This document shows positions 9,308 to 18,734 of a stretch of 64,000 nt of DNA, piece after piece; the first letter of the stretch is position 1; each line of letters starts with the position of its first letter. Both the position numbers and the translations under genes were made by a program. The stretch spans positions 4,216,001 to 4,280,000 of the forward strand of contig NZ_JAOYOD010000001.1 in assembly GCF_025833875.1 (NCBI RefSeq), written 5' to 3'. The stretch is from Reichenbachiella ulvae (GTDB lineage Bacteria; Bacteroidota; Bacteroidia; Cytophagales; Cyclobacteriaceae). The notes beneath the pieces were generated by a model. It was not told the origin of the DNA. It was given only the letters and a program-made list of their open reading frames with translations, and did not search any database.

Positions 9308-10141
9308 TTAGTATTTGGTCAATTTTAGTGCAGCCCAATTGTCCTTAATAACTGATTTGTCTAGTGAAAGATTGTGCTCTTTTGCCTTTTCGGTGATATC
9401 ATGGATATCGGATTCATAAAACCCACTCAAATACAATTCGCCTCCGGCGGGGAGCAGCTTAGCGTAACTTGGGATTTCAACTAACAGGACATTTTTATTG
9501 ATATTGGCCAGAACCACGTTGTATTGACCTTGATTCAGTTTGATCTCGTCAATGACACCTTGATGTGTAGGCACATCTACCATGTCATTCAGCCCAAAAT
9601 TCTCCGTACTGTTTTCTATGCACCAGTCATCTACATCTGTTGCTTCAATATGTGTTGCGCCCAGCTTATGTGCCATGATGGCCAATACACCGGTCCCAGT
9701 GCCTACATCCAATACTGATTTACCCTGAAAATCGTTTTCCATTTCGAGGGACAGCATATTGTAGGTTGTGGCATGATGACCTGTACCAAAAGACATTTTA
9801 GGGATGATGACTATCTCGTATTTGAATTCCGGTTTAGCCTCATGAAAAGTCGCTCTTACTCGGCATTTACCTTCCACCTCTATGGGATGATAATTTTTTT
9901 CCCACTCTTCATTCCAGTTTTCCTTTTCTATTTCCTGATAGGAATATTTGGCCTGAGTCAGCTCCTTGTATCTTTGAACCACCTCTCTTACAGCAGTTTC
10001 TTGAAAGAGCTCACTAGCAATATAGGCTTCCAGTTCTTCTTCTTTTTCTTCGAAAGTGTCAAAACCAATTTCGGCAAGTTCTGCTAGAAATATCTCTTGA
10101 TACTCAGGTGCGCAGTTGATGGTAAGTTGAATAAATGTCAT
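9308..10141 (-). CDS. prmA: Ribosomal protein L11 methyltransferase
   Basis: PrmA trimethylates ribosomal protein L11 using S-adenosylmethionine. The 277-aa product has an N-terminal substrate-recognition domain (about 1-75), the linker NEEWEKNYHPIEV, the family signature FGTGHHATT at about 118-126, SAM motif I DVGTGTGVLAI at 145-155 and the catalytic-region motif ANINKNVLL. Its start codon overlaps the stop of the upstream DUF6150-like gene by four bases (ATGA, 10138-10141), indicating translational coupling. Confidence 0.96.
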   Translation of the reverse strand: MTFIQLTINCAPEYQEIFLAELAEIGFDTFEEKEEELEAYIASELFQETAVREVVQRYKELTQAKYSYQEIEKENWNEEWEKNYHPIEVEGKCRVRATFHEAKPEFKYEIVIIPKMSFGTGHHATTYNMLSLEMENDFQGKSVLDVGTGTGVLAIMAHKLGATHIEATDVDDWCIENSTENFGLNDMVDVPTHQGVIDEIKLNQGQYNVVLANINKNVLLVEIPSYAKLLPAGGELYLSGFYESDIHDITEKAKEHNLSLDKSVIKDNWAALKLTKY

Positions 10142-10470
10142 CGATTACATCCCGCAAAGGATTCTGTTTCGGTATAATAAATGCTGAAATCAGCCATGTT
10201 TCTATTCTTTTCGATGTAGATAAATACATCGGCAAACCCTGGTTTGTCTACAGTAGCCCAGTGACCCGGACGATCGGCATAGAGCTGATTTTGTTCCTCG
10301 TACACAATCACGTCAGCAAAGGATTCGGAATCCTCTATATATACCCGAAAATGCGCACGATTAGGATCGCGGGTTTCATAGTACACTTTACCATAGATAT
10401 CGCAAGGGTCATGTTGCGAATCCTCAGCGAAGGGCAAAAGCAATAGAATAAAGCAAAAAATGTTGATCAT
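10138..10470 (-). CDS. Small exported DUF6150-like protein, 110 aa
   Basis: A short signal peptide (MINIFCFILLLLPFAEDSQ) precedes about 90 residues with repeated beta-hairpin-like phrases: CDIYGKVYYETRDPNRAHFR, SFADVIVYEEQNQLYAD, FADVFIYIEKNRNMADFSIY and ESFAGCN. The paired terminal cysteines and the F/VYIE-ADV repeat resemble DUF6150, a small beta-sheet family of Bacteroidota. The stop overlaps the prmA start by four bases. No enzymatic role is visible. Confidence 0.8.
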   Translation of the reverse strand: MINIFCFILLLLPFAEDSQHDPCDIYGKVYYETRDPNRAHFRVYIEDSESFADVIVYEEQNQLYADRPGHWATVDKPGFADVFIYIEKNRNMADFSIYYTETESFAGCNR

Positions 10471-10526
10471 ATCTAATGATTCTTTTGGCGAAGATAGTTG
10501 TCCTTGATCAGAAGAGGATAAAAATC

Positions 10527-11219
10527 TTAGACCGCCTCTGCTTTTAGCATTTTCGTGCCAGCTAGTCGCACGATCTGATCGACTTGCTCTTCGAAAAACA
10601 TATGGGTGGTATCTACTTCTTCACTATCCTCAGGTCGGATCAAAGGACTCTCCTCTCTGGTTGTATCTATTTTATCTCTTTTCTTGAGGTTTTCTTTTAC
10701 CTCCTCCAGATCTACCAACTGATCCTTATCAAAAAGTTCTTTTTGTCTTCTTTCTGCCCTCACATCAAAGTCAGCAGTCATGAAGACTTTGAGTTCAGCA
10801 TTTGGAAATACAACTGAACCAATGTCTCTTCCATCCATCACCAATGCCTTGGACTTGCCCATTTTCTGCTGTTGCTCGACCATGGCTTCTCTTACCGCTT
10901 TGATGGCACTCACCTCGCTTACATTTTGCGAAATCTCCATTTCACGGATTTTATCCTCTACATTGAGTCCGTTCAGGTAAGTGTCACTTTTACCTGTTTT
11001 TTCGTTGTGATGAAAAGTGATTTCAATATTGGAAAGGGCCTTAGCTACCGCCTTTGGGTTGGTTTGGTCCACGTAGTTTTCTAAAAAATAAAGAGTCACA
11101 GCACGATACATGGCACCCGTGTCGACATAGCGATAATTGAGTTTAGAAGCTACAGCTTTGGCCGTGGAACTTTTGCCACAGGCTGAATATCCATCAATGG
11201 CGATTATAATTTTTTTCAT
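10527..11219 (-). CDS. cmk: Cytidylate kinase
   Basis: Cmk phosphorylates CMP and dCMP for nucleotide recycling. The P-loop GYSACGKSSTAK is at residues 9-20, followed by the CMP-binding stretch YVDTGAMYRAVTLYF and the later conserved VMDGRDIGSVVFPNAELKVF and RAERRQKE. The 230-aa length is normal. It lies 37 nt downstream of a small lipoprotein gene on the same strand, and the two probably share a promoter. Confidence 0.96.
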   Translation of the reverse strand: MKKIIIAIDGYSACGKSSTAKAVASKLNYRYVDTGAMYRAVTLYFLENYVDQTNPKAVAKALSNIEITFHHNEKTGKSDTYLNGLNVEDKIREMEISQNVSEVSAIKAVREAMVEQQQKMGKSKALVMDGRDIGSVVFPNAELKVFMTADFDVRAERRQKELFDKDQLVDLEEVKENLKKRDKIDTTREESPLIRPEDSEEVDTTHMFFEEQVDQIVRLAGTKMLKAEAV

Positions 11220-11256
11220 TTGTCGGGATTTTTAGTGAAATAAATTCAACTATAAT

Positions 11257-11406
11257 TTAACAGTCTTTGACTGGACAAGGAATAGGTTTGCCTTTTTTTA
11301 TTTTGCGCGCCTTCCTTTCCTTGGGGTACTGGAAAGACTTGCAGGAGCCAAAACTGATGAGCCCCAGCAATAAGATCAACGAAAAAATACGTCTGCTATA
11401 TTTCAA
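11257..11406 (-). CDS. Small basic lipoprotein, 49 aa, TTG start
   Basis: Reading the minus strand from TTG at 11404-11406 to TAA at 11257-11259 gives a 49-residue product. It has a basic N-terminus (KYSRR), a hydrophobic core (IFSLILLLGLIS) and a lipobox FGSC with C22, so it should be lipidated. The mature part is short and very basic (PKERKARKIKKGKP) with cysteines at 44 and 49. No in-frame ATG exists nearby. A TATATTTG -7 box lies 24 nt upstream. The complete signal architecture makes a real gene likely; function unknown. Confidence 0.65.
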   Translation of the reverse strand: MKYSRRIFSLILLLGLISFGSCKSFQYPKERKARKIKKGKPIPCPVKDC

Positions 11407-11429
11407 TTTTCTTTGGTTTAAGCGTCGAA

Positions 11430-11437
11430 CAAATATA
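11430..11437 (-). promoter_or_regulatory. Candidate -7 box for the lipoprotein-cmk unit
   Basis: TATATTTG matches the Bacteroidota -7 consensus TAnnTTTG exactly and lies 24 nt upstream of the TTG start. No good -33 TTG was found at the expected spacing, so support is partial. Confidence 0.4.
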
Positions 11438-11484
11438 GAAATTCTGAAACTTTTGGTCGACGAAAAATTATAGGGTTCGTCAGA

Positions 11485-12282
11485 TTAAGATTGGATGGTT
11501 CCGATGACGACCATTTGATCCAGCGTTGGCACTTCGCTGCCTCCTCTTGGTTCAATCGTGATAGCAAAAGCTTGGGGCACTTCATTATTTTTCATTTTGA
11601 TCAGGTAGTCGGAGCTATCCAGATCAAAAACACCCGCATCCACTGGTTGTCCATCCTGAATGCTCCAAAGCTGGTACTGTAGGTTTTCGTCCAGGGATTT
11701 TAGGTTCCCGATGTTGAGGAATGTTTCTTTTGTGTCAGGATTCCAGAGAACCGTAGATAGTAATTCTGGCGAACCTTCTACCCCCTTGAGCTGAATCATT
11801 TCGAACTCTGGATTAGACATGAGTGCCAAAGAGTTTTCAGCCGCGGATAGCTTTTGATTGGTAAACTGACTGTTTTCAGCCAATACAGAATTTTCCTGCA
11901 TGGCAATGGCCAGTTGATTTTCGGTGGATTGCCATTTGTTGAAAAACAAAAGCGCAAGTGCACTGGAGATAACCGCCAATGAAACCGCGGCAGCCAGCCA
12001 ATATCTGTTGGAATTAGCTTTCTCTACCTTGGGTTGAAGAGGGATCACCGGTTTTTCTTCTTCCTCCTCCAATTGAGACATAAATTTGTCTTTCAAATCG
12101 GCGGGAGGCGCCATTTGATTAGCAAAAGCAAATGCTTCCAGACCCTCTTCGATGGCATCTAGCTCCGCTTTTATCTCTGGATCAGAAAGGGCCTGCTCTA
12201 TAGCCATCCTTTCTTCCTCAGAAAGCATCCCCAGAGCATATAGCTCTAGATCTCCTTGCGATATGTTGCTTTTCGATTTCAA
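11485..12282 (-). CDS. RskA-type anti-sigma factor
   Basis: The 265-aa membrane protein is predicted to bind and inhibit the ECF sigma factor encoded just upstream. The cytoplasmic N-terminus carries the anti-sigma pattern (ELYALGMLSEEERMAIEQAL, about 14-32). One transmembrane helix lies at about 94-114, and the periplasmic C-terminal half (about 140-265) matches the RskA anti-sigma-K domain (LWSIQDGQPVDAGVFDL, FAITIEPRGGSEVP). The start is TTG, overlapping the sigma stop as TTGA at 12279-12282, indicating coupled translation. Release would be by regulated proteolysis, as known for RskA. Confidence 0.9.
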   Translation of the reverse strand: MKSKSNISQGDLELYALGMLSEEERMAIEQALSDPEIKAELDAIEEGLEAFAFANQMAPPADLKDKFMSQLEEEEEKPVIPLQPKVEKANSNRYWLAAAVSLAVISSALALLFFNKWQSTENQLAIAMQENSVLAENSQFTNQKLSAAENSLALMSNPEFEMIQLKGVEGSPELLSTVLWNPDTKETFLNIGNLKSLDENLQYQLWSIQDGQPVDAGVFDLDSSDYLIKMKNNEVPQAFAITIEPRGGSEVPTLDQMVVIGTIQS

Positions 12283-12836
12283 TTGACGTTCATTCTATCC
12301 CTTAATAAATTAATCGCACTCCTCAGCCTGGTCTTGACTGTACCTAGCGGAATCTCAAATTCTTTTGACAATTCAGCATGGGTATATCCTTTGTAATAGA
12401 TCATCTCTAAAACAAATTTTTGGTCCTCGTTTAGGGTGTTGACAATCTCCTGAAGCCCTATGGCGTCCGTATTCTGCTCGTACTCTCCGGCCTTGTCGAG
12501 AATAGATACGACATCATTGATAGAATCGGATTTATTTTCTCTTCTAACTTCTGCAGATCGTACTTTATCAATCGCCTTATTTCTGACGATATTCAACATC
12601 CAGGTAAATAACCGTGCTTTTTTTGGGTCATATGAATCTATTTTGTTCCATATATTCATCAAGGCATCTTGCATGACCTCCTCGGCAAAAGATTGATTTT
12701 GGACGATTCGGTATGCCGTACCATAAAGAGCCGCCGAATATTTGTCGTAAAGATAGGAGATACCTTTACTGTCTTTGCTTTTCAGCAAGGCTATGAGCTG
12801 CTCTTCTGCGATGAAATCTTTATTTGGCTTGGACAA
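12279..12836 (-). CDS. ECF RNA polymerase sigma factor (SigK-like)
   Basis: The 185-aa product has sigma region 2 (LYDKYSAALYGTAYRIV through FTWMLNIVRNKAIDKVRS, about 28-95) and region 4 (EDQKFVLEMIYYKGYTHAEL with IPLGTVKTRLRSAI, about 136-176), with no other domain. It starts at TTG (12834-12836); no usable ATG lies near. It is coupled by a 4-bp overlap to the RskA-type anti-sigma gene. A well-formed promoter lies 26 nt upstream. The target genes cannot be read from the window. Confidence 0.93.
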   Translation of the reverse strand: MSKPNKDFIAEEQLIALLKSKDSKGISYLYDKYSAALYGTAYRIVQNQSFAEEVMQDALMNIWNKIDSYDPKKARLFTWMLNIVRNKAIDKVRSAEVRRENKSDSINDVVSILDKAGEYEQNTDAIGLQEIVNTLNEDQKFVLEMIYYKGYTHAELSKEFEIPLGTVKTRLRSAINLLRDRMNVN

Positions 12837-12861
12837 TTAGAATTATAGATTCAAGTGCGGT

Positions 12862-12890
12862 CAAAGATATAAATTTTAAATAAATCACAA
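12862..12890 (-). promoter_or_regulatory. Bacteroidota-type promoter of the sigma/anti-sigma operon
   Basis: On the minus strand a TTG (12888-12890) is followed after 18 nt by TATCTTTG (12862-12869), an exact match to the TAnnTTTG -7 element. The element lies 26 nt upstream of the sigma TTG start, giving a short leader of about 20 nt. Confidence 0.6.
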
Positions 12891-12953
12891 GTTTAGAAAT
12901 CCATGTTACTACATTATCTCGTAAGTTGTTGTGAGAGAAAAAATTAATAACTT

Positions 12954-14045
12954 ATGGAAACTTCAAACAAAGTAAAATGGCCTGAAATCTTAAGCTTAGC
13001 GGCACTCAACGTGGCGCTTGTCATTAGTTGGATTGCCTACCACGAATATCAGCCTGTATTACTAGAGAATTTTAGCTTTACCGACCTTTCCTCATTTCTG
13101 GTCATTTCCAAAGCCATTGTTTTAGTTATTATCCCCCCTATTGCAGGTTTGACTGCAGATTATTTTTTGAGAACAAAAGGAAAATCTTTTGTCATTTTCA
13201 CAGTTGGTATAGGTGCTACGGCTATGATTTTTATGATCGTGGCATCCATCATCGGGGCTGGACCAGCGAGTCAGCTCAAGACATTTTTACCCTACATGAT
13301 ATTGCTCTGGTTGATCTCCATGAACTTATTTATCAGCCCAGCTTACTCTATGATTGAAGCTTTCGCCCCCGCTAAAAAGCTTCCAATTGTAGTGGGATTC
13401 CTTTTTTTGGTGACAGAGTTGATTTATGCACTGGAGCCTGTGGTGGTTTCATTGGTTCGATTCTTTGGAGACACCCTTACTTTTGTTGTCGGTGGTTTAT
13501 TGATTTCAGGAAGTGGCTATTTGTTTCACAAAATTTCATCATCGAATGTTGAAGATTTTAAAAGAGAATCCGTGGCTAGCCCTAACAAACCCGTCACCTT
13601 TTCGACCTATGTAGCCATTATTGGTGTTGGTATATTTTTGGGAGCTGGAAAGGCCGTTTTGGTGGAGTATTTTCCAGAGTACATTGGTTTTACCTTTCCA
13701 GATCATGAAAATATTGCAGGGTATTTCTCGCTTGGTCTTTTGGCCTTTGCAGCCATATTCGCTTTTAGTATGAGTAGCAAGGTGGCAACCATGAACCTGA
13801 AGAAGGTTATTATCATTAGCTTTTTGCTACTAGCAGTAGGTAGTGTGAGTATGGTTATAACCTCTAATCTTTACTTCACTCTTATTGCGGGTGTAGTAGT
13901 CGCTGGAGGTTTTGGTTTGATCAATTTGGTAGGGATTCCATTTGCCATTGCCAACTTATCTGCCAAGCATATCACCTATGGTATTGGGATTTTTATTGGA
14001 GCCTCAGAGTTATTGACAGGTGTTTTTGAAGTAGCACTTCATTGA
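12954..14045 (+). CDS. Multi-pass membrane protein, MFS-like
   Basis: The 363-aa product is almost wholly hydrophobic, with about ten to eleven helices. The first runs at about 12-28, and a charged central loop (ISSSNVEDFKRESVASPNKP) at about 193-212 divides two halves, as in major facilitator superfamily transporters. It is somewhat short for a 12-helix MFS protein and lacks the classical loop 2-3 motif, so substrate and mechanism are open. It is divergent from the sigma gene with 117 nt between. Confidence 0.75.
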   Translation: METSNKVKWPEILSLAALNVALVISWIAYHEYQPVLLENFSFTDLSSFLVISKAIVLVIIPPIAGLTADYFLRTKGKSFVIFTVGIGATAMIFMIVASIIGAGPASQLKTFLPYMILLWLISMNLFISPAYSMIEAFAPAKKLPIVVGFLFLVTELIYALEPVVVSLVRFFGDTLTFVVGGLLISGSGYLFHKISSSNVEDFKRESVASPNKPVTFSTYVAIIGVGIFLGAGKAVLVEYFPEYIGFTFPDHENIAGYFSLGLLAFAAIFAFSMSSKVATMNLKKVIIISFLLLAVGSVSMVITSNLYFTLIAGVVVAGGFGLINLVGIPFAIANLSAKHITYGIGIFIGASELLTGVFEVALH

Positions 14046-14063
14046 TTTATGGTATAGCAACAC

Positions 14064-14095
14064 AAAAATAAAAGCCAGCTCTCTCGAACTGGCTT
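14064..14095 (-). terminator. Rho-independent terminator of clpB
   Basis: AAGCCAG (minus, 14089-14095) pairs with CTGGCTT (14072-14078) around a 10-nt loop and is followed on the minus strand by TTATTTTTG. It lies 18 nt past the clpB stop and also sits between convergent genes. Confidence 0.8.
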
Positions 14096-14113
14096 AGGAT
14101 ATTTCGACTTGAC

Positions 14114-16729
14114 TTATTTTTCTATTTCGACTTCATCGAGGTTAATAAACTCGATATTATTCTGATCATTGAGCGTGACTCCTATGACCGCCTCGTTATC
14201 AATCTTGCCTGCAAGAATCTGCTTGGACAACTCGTTGAGGATCTGCTTTTGGATCACACGCTTGAGCGGTCTGGCACCAAACTGCGGATCGTAACCCAGC
14301 TGACCCAGCTTGTCCAGCACCTGTGCAGAAGCTTCAATCTTCACCCCATTCTCAGCCAGACGTTTCTTGATCTGTCTGAACTGGATATCGACGATCTTTC
14401 TGATGTTCGCTTTGTCCAGTGGTCGGAACATGATCGTCTCGTCCACTCGATTGAGGAACTCAGGTCGCACCGACTGCTTCATCAACTCAAATACTTCACG
14501 CTTGGTCTTGTCTATGATTTCGTCCTCATTGTCAAAGTCCATCTGCGCAAAATTCTCCTGAATCAAATGCGAACCGATGTTGGTTGTCATGATGATGATC
14601 GTGTTTTTGAAGTTTGCCACACGACCTTTGTTATCCGTCAATCGCCCATCGTCCAGCACTTGGAGCAGTACGTTGAAAGCATCCGGGTGCGCCTTCTCGA
14701 TCTCGTCGAGCAGCACCACAGAATAGGGCTTTCTCCTCACTGCCTCGGTCAATTGACCGCCCTCATCATAGCCCACATATCCGGGAGGTGCTCCGATCAA
14801 GCGGCTCACCGCATGACGTTCCTGGTACTCCGACATATCGATACGCACCATGGCATTCTCGTCATTGAATAGGTAATCGGCCAAAGCTTTCGCCAGCTCC
14901 GTTTTACCTACTCCGGTAGTACCCAGAAAGATGAAAGATCCAATCGGACGTTGCGGATCGTGCAATCCTGCACGACTTCTGCGCACCGCATCAGAGATGC
15001 TCTCAATAGCTTCTTCCTGGCCAGCCACACGTTTACTCAACTCATCTTCTAAATGCAGCAACTTTTCTCTATCGCTTTGGAGCATCTTCTGGACGGGAAT
15101 ACCGGTCCATTTGGCTACTACCTCCGCAATGTCTTCTGCTCCTACTTCTTCTTTCAAGAGTGTGCTTTCGGCTTGCATCTCAGTCAGCTTCACTTTCAGC
15201 TCTTCCAGCTTTTTCTCTGCCTCCTGAATCTTACCATATCGGATCTCCGCTACCTTACCAAAGTCACCCGCACGCTCAGCCTGCTCTGCTTCAGTTTTGA
15301 AGCGTTCAATGTTTTCCTTCTCTGTCTGGATGCCTGTAATGACCGCTTTTTCATTTTGCCATTTGGCTTTCAGGTCATCGCGTCTCACAGACAAGTCAGA
15401 TATCTCACGAGAGATCGCTTTTTCTCTATCCTTGTTTTTCTCTCTTTTGATTGCCGCCCGTTCTATCTCCAACTGCATGATCTTACGATTGAGCTCATCC
15501 AGCTCTTCTGGCATAGAGTCAATCTCGATCCTCAGCTTGGCAGCTGCCTCGTCCATCAGGTCAATCGCCTTATCCGGCAAGTGACGATCCGAAATGTATC
15601 GGCTGGACAGCTCCGCCGCAGCGATTACCGCATCGTCTTTGATGCGCACGCCGTGGTGCACCTCATATTTGTCCTTGATACCCCGTAGGATGGAAATCGC
15701 ATCCTGCACGTCCGGCTCATCTACAATCACCGTCTGGAATCGACGTTCTAGCGCCTTGTCCTTCTCGATGTACTTCTGATATTCCTTCAGTGTCGTAGCA
15801 CCGATTGCATGTAGCTCGCCTCTCGCCAAAGCAGGCTTCAGCAAGTTGGCCGCATCCATGGCGCCTTCTCCAGCACCCGCACCCACCAGAGTGTGAATCT
15901 CATCGATGAAAAGAATGATCTCTCCGGCACTGTCTTGCACCTCTTTGATCACGGCCTTCAATCGCTCCTCGAATTCACCTTTGTACTTGGCTCCTGCTAC
16001 CAGCATACCCATGTCCAGCGAGATCAAAGTCTTTGACTTCAAATTCTCTGGCACATCTCCGTCGACAATACGCTGCGCCATACCTTCCACGATGGCAGTT
16101 TTACCCACACCAGGCTCCCCGATCAGCATCGGGTTATTTTTGGTCCTACGAGACAGGATCTGTAGCACCCGACGAATCTCCTCGTCTCTACCAATCACCG
16201 GATCAATCTTGCCATCCTTGGCCAGCTGATTCAGATTTTTGGAGTAGCGCTCCAAAGACTGGTAATTTGATTCTGCGTTTTGACTATTCACGTTGTTTCC
16301 TCCTCTCAATTCTTTTACGGCCGCCTCTAGATCTTTCTGATTAAAGCCTATTTCCTTCAGCAATCCAGCCGCTTTGTCCTTTCCGGCGAGTATGCCCATC
16401 AGGATGTGTTCGATGGCTATGAACTCGTCCTTTTGCTTTTTGGCAATCGACTCAGCCTTTTGCAAAGCTGCGGCTGATTCATTGGACAGGTACGGTTGCT
16501 GGCCAGAGACCTTGGCGTAGCTATTCACGGCATCCTCGATGCGCGTGGTAAGCTGCTCTTTGGCCAGCCCCAATTTCTTCAAAATGAAGCCAATGACATT
16601 TTCGTCTGTTTCCACAATCGCCTTCAGGATGTGCGCGGGCTCGATGGCCTGCTGACCCATACCGATCACGATCTCTCCGGCCTTGTTGATGGCCTCCTGT
16701 GATTTGACTGTATATTGATTGAAATTCAT
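14114..16729 (-). CDS. clpB: ATP-dependent disaggregase ClpB
   Basis: ClpB is a hexameric AAA+ chaperone that, with DnaK, extracts proteins from aggregates. The 871 residues show the full layout: Clp N-domain repeats (about 1-145), NBD1 with Walker A GEPGVGKT (about 205) and Walker [14 protein letters not shown], the long coiled-coil middle domain (about 400-525, e.g. [19 protein letters not shown]), NBD2 with GTTGVGKT (about 605), and the C-terminal region with arginine-rich LSKR/GARPLKR. The coiled-coil M-domain distinguishes it from ClpA and ClpC. Monocistronic, with its own terminator; no HrcA/CIRCE element was seen upstream. Confidence 0.97.
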   Translation of the reverse strand: MNFNQYTVKSQEAINKAGEIVIGMGQQAIEPAHILKAIVETDENVIGFILKKLGLAKEQLTTRIEDAVNSYAKVSGQQPYLSNESAAALQKAESIAKKQKDEFIAIEHILMGILAGKDKAAGLLKEIGFNQKDLEAAVKELRGGNNVNSQNAESNYQSLERYSKNLNQLAKDGKIDPVIGRDEEIRRVLQILSRRTKNNPMLIGEPGVGKTAIVEGMAQRIVDGDVPENLKSKTLISLDMGMLVAGAKYKGEFEERLKAVIKEVQDSAGEIILFIDEIHTLVGAGAGEGAMDAANLLKPALARGELHAIGATTLKEYQKYIEKDKALERRFQTVIVDEPDVQDAISILRGIKDKYEVHHGVRIKDDAVIAAAELSSRYISDRHLPDKAIDLMDEAAAKLRIEIDSMPEELDELNRKIMQLEIERAAIKREKNKDREKAISREISDLSVRRDDLKAKWQNEKAVITGIQTEKENIERFKTEAEQAERAGDFGKVAEIRYGKIQEAEKKLEELKVKLTEMQAESTLLKEEVGAEDIAEVVAKWTGIPVQKMLQSDREKLLHLEDELSKRVAGQEEAIESISDAVRRSRAGLHDPQRPIGSFIFLGTTGVGKTELAKALADYLFNDENAMVRIDMSEYQERHAVSRLIGAPPGYVGYDEGGQLTEAVRRKPYSVVLLDEIEKAHPDAFNVLLQVLDDGRLTDNKGRVANFKNTIIIMTTNIGSHLIQENFAQMDFDNEDEIIDKTKREVFELMKQSVRPEFLNRVDETIMFRPLDKANIRKIVDIQFRQIKKRLAENGVKIEASAQVLDKLGQLGYDPQFGARPLKRVIQKQILNELSKQILAGKIDNEAVIGVTLNDQNNIEFINLDEVEIEK

Positions 16730-17035
16730 ATCTTAACTATTTGGGTTACCCGATTATACGGGATTCAAATCTCCTTGATCAATTCTCATTCCATTTGATT
16801 TTATAATAATAATCCAGCCACATTGTCCGATAATGAACGATGAAACAAGAAAAGCAAGTCAAGGTGACAGTATACTTCAGTTACAGTAATTTTTAAGAAT
16901 AAGAATCCTCCAATTTGCCTTTTCATTAGTTGATTGAATTTGATATCTTAAATTTGTAAAAAACTCAAACCAAGCTTTAACCACCTACCAGATCATTATT
17001 TGGCAAAAATTTGATCAGGTTAAAATCCAATCTCA
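16730..17035. other. 306-nt divergent intergenic region (clpB / TPR-LuxR gene)
   Basis: AT-rich, with no open frame of note. It must hold both divergent promoters. The only box I can point to is a TAAATTTG at 16949-16956 on the plus strand. No CIRCE inverted repeat was found on the clpB side. Confidence 0.5.
16949..16956 (+). promoter_or_regulatory. Candidate -7 box for the TPR-LuxR gene
   Basis: TAAATTTG matches TAnnTTTG and lies 79 nt ahead of the ATG at 17036. A TTG at 16930-16932 is 16 nt upstream, slightly closer than usual for a -33 element. Confidence 0.4.
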
Positions 17036-18631
17036 ATGCGCTTCCCTGTTTATTGTATCCTTATTTTTCTCACCTTTAGTTCTATGGCCCAAAACAAAGC
17101 GATTTTGGACTCCCTGCATCTAGAACTCTCTACAGAACAGAATGATAGCCTAAGAGCACTCTATCATTTCGAAATCAACCGGCAATGGGCAGAATACAAT
17201 TTTGATTCGGCTATGCACCATGCTGATCAAGGCAATGAACTAGCAAAGCAATTGAATAATCCCGCATTGATTGCAAGAGGTTTGAATGCCATAGGGCTGG
17301 CCTTTGACTTCCAGAACCAATTTGACAGTGCCATCCATTATTTTAAGAAATCTGAGTCATACGCACAAGAAAACAATGATATCACAGGTAGAGCAAGAGC
17401 ACTTTTAAATCTGGGATCTGTATACCTGATTATTGGCAATCTGGATGAAGCGTTGGATAAATACGAACAGGCAACACTGCTGTATAAGCAATTGGAACAG
17501 CACGTTTACCTAGCCATGGTCTTGAATAATCAGGCTCTCATCTATCGAAGAACCAAAAGATATGATATGGCCAAGGAGGTGCTTCATCAATCATTGGAGA
17601 TCTATGAGGCCAATGAGATGAGGAGTAAGCAACTCAACTCCCTGATCAATTTATCCGGGATCTATCAATTATTAGAGGAATTCGACAGTGCGATCTTAAC
17701 TGCAAAAAAATCATTGCCAATCGCAGCAGAATTGAACAATGCAGATTTATCCTCCCAGATTTTTGTAGTCCTTGGTCAGAATTTTGCCGAAAAAGACCTG
17801 CTCGACAGCTCCTTCTATTACTATAAAAAAGCGGAAGCTGCCATGACTAAAAATTCTCCTACCGCTTTAGATGTCTATGTTTATTTTGGAAATGCCACTT
17901 ACTATTTATCTACCAAAGACTATCCAAATGCCAAACTTTACCTTGATAAGCTGACAGAATTGAGAACCGCCATCGACAAGAATGTTGACTTAGCGATTAC
18001 GTACTACGAAATCAGCTCGCAATATTATGAAGCCACTGGTCAATGGAAAAGAGCTTTCGCCGAACAGCAGCAGTTACTTAAAAACAAGGAAGTGTTTCTT
18101 GATCAAAAAATAGCGGAGCGTACCACAGAAATGGAACAGCTCTTCAGAAAGGAACAGCGAGAATGGGAAATAGAAAGGCTCGGCGCAGAAAACAGAGAAA
18201 ACAAGCTGATCATCGACAAGCAGACTCAGCAAACCACAGGACTCCTGGTGATATCGGTACTAGCTGGGATCATCTGCATTTTCTTAGTAGTCGTTCTTCG
18301 ACAGAGACATACCTCTCACCAGCTTCAACAATCACTCCTTCATGAAGAAATCGATGGCTTGCGTCTTAGAATCGGAAATATCATGTCCAATATCAAATTG
18401 GAGGAGGTAACACTTGATTCAAAAAAACTGGAAAGCGAACTACCCAACACACTTACTGAAAGAGAAATTCAGGTGCTGCAAGTGGCTATCACCAATAAGA
18501 CCAATTCAGAGATAGCAGAGGAGGTACACCTCAGTGTCAATACAGTTAAATACCATCTTAAAAACATCTACAACAAACTCGGAGTATCTACCAGACTAGA
18601 AGCGAGAGAGGTGCTTTCAAACATTAATTAG
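17036..18631 (+). CDS. TPR-transmembrane-LuxR-HTH regulator, 531 aa
   Basis: A signal peptide (MRFPVYCILIFLTFSSMAQ) is followed by a periplasmic TPR superhelix (about 35-360; e.g. GLNAIGLAFDFQNQFDSAIH, ALLNLGSVYLIIGNLDEALD), a short coiled coil, one transmembrane helix at about 402-422 and a cytoplasmic LuxR/GerE helix-turn-helix at about 472-525 (LTEREIQVLQVAITNKTNSE with LSVNTVKYHLKNIYNKLGV). This one-protein sensor-to-DNA architecture is common in Bacteroidota. Two secreted-protein genes lie directly downstream on the same strand and are natural candidates for its regulon, which is inference. Confidence 0.9.
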   Translation: MRFPVYCILIFLTFSSMAQNKAILDSLHLELSTEQNDSLRALYHFEINRQWAEYNFDSAMHHADQGNELAKQLNNPALIARGLNAIGLAFDFQNQFDSAIHYFKKSESYAQENNDITGRARALLNLGSVYLIIGNLDEALDKYEQATLLYKQLEQHVYLAMVLNNQALIYRRTKRYDMAKEVLHQSLEIYEANEMRSKQLNSLINLSGIYQLLEEFDSAILTAKKSLPIAAELNNADLSSQIFVVLGQNFAEKDLLDSSFYYYKKAEAAMTKNSPTALDVYVYFGNATYYLSTKDYPNAKLYLDKLTELRTAIDKNVDLAITYYEISSQYYEATGQWKRAFAEQQQLLKNKEVFLDQKIAERTTEMEQLFRKEQREWEIERLGAENRENKLIIDKQTQQTTGLLVISVLAGIICIFLVVVLRQRHTSHQLQQSLLHEEIDGLRLRIGNIMSNIKLEEVTLDSKKLESELPNTLTEREIQVLQVAITNKTNSEIAEEVHLSVNTVKYHLKNIYNKLGVSTRLEAREVLSNIN

Positions 18632-18734
18632 GGCCCTTTTGAAAGAACTACCCGGGGTGGGTGAGAAAAATATCACGGAATCATGAGTTTTTTGGAGTCT
18701 CAAAATTGAGATGTAAAACCAAAAATCACTAATC

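Noticed and set aside
11267-11473. 68-aa plus-strand frame upstream of cmk
   Set aside because: It is antisense to the small lipoprotein, which has a full signal peptide and lipobox; the plus frame lacks recognisable features.
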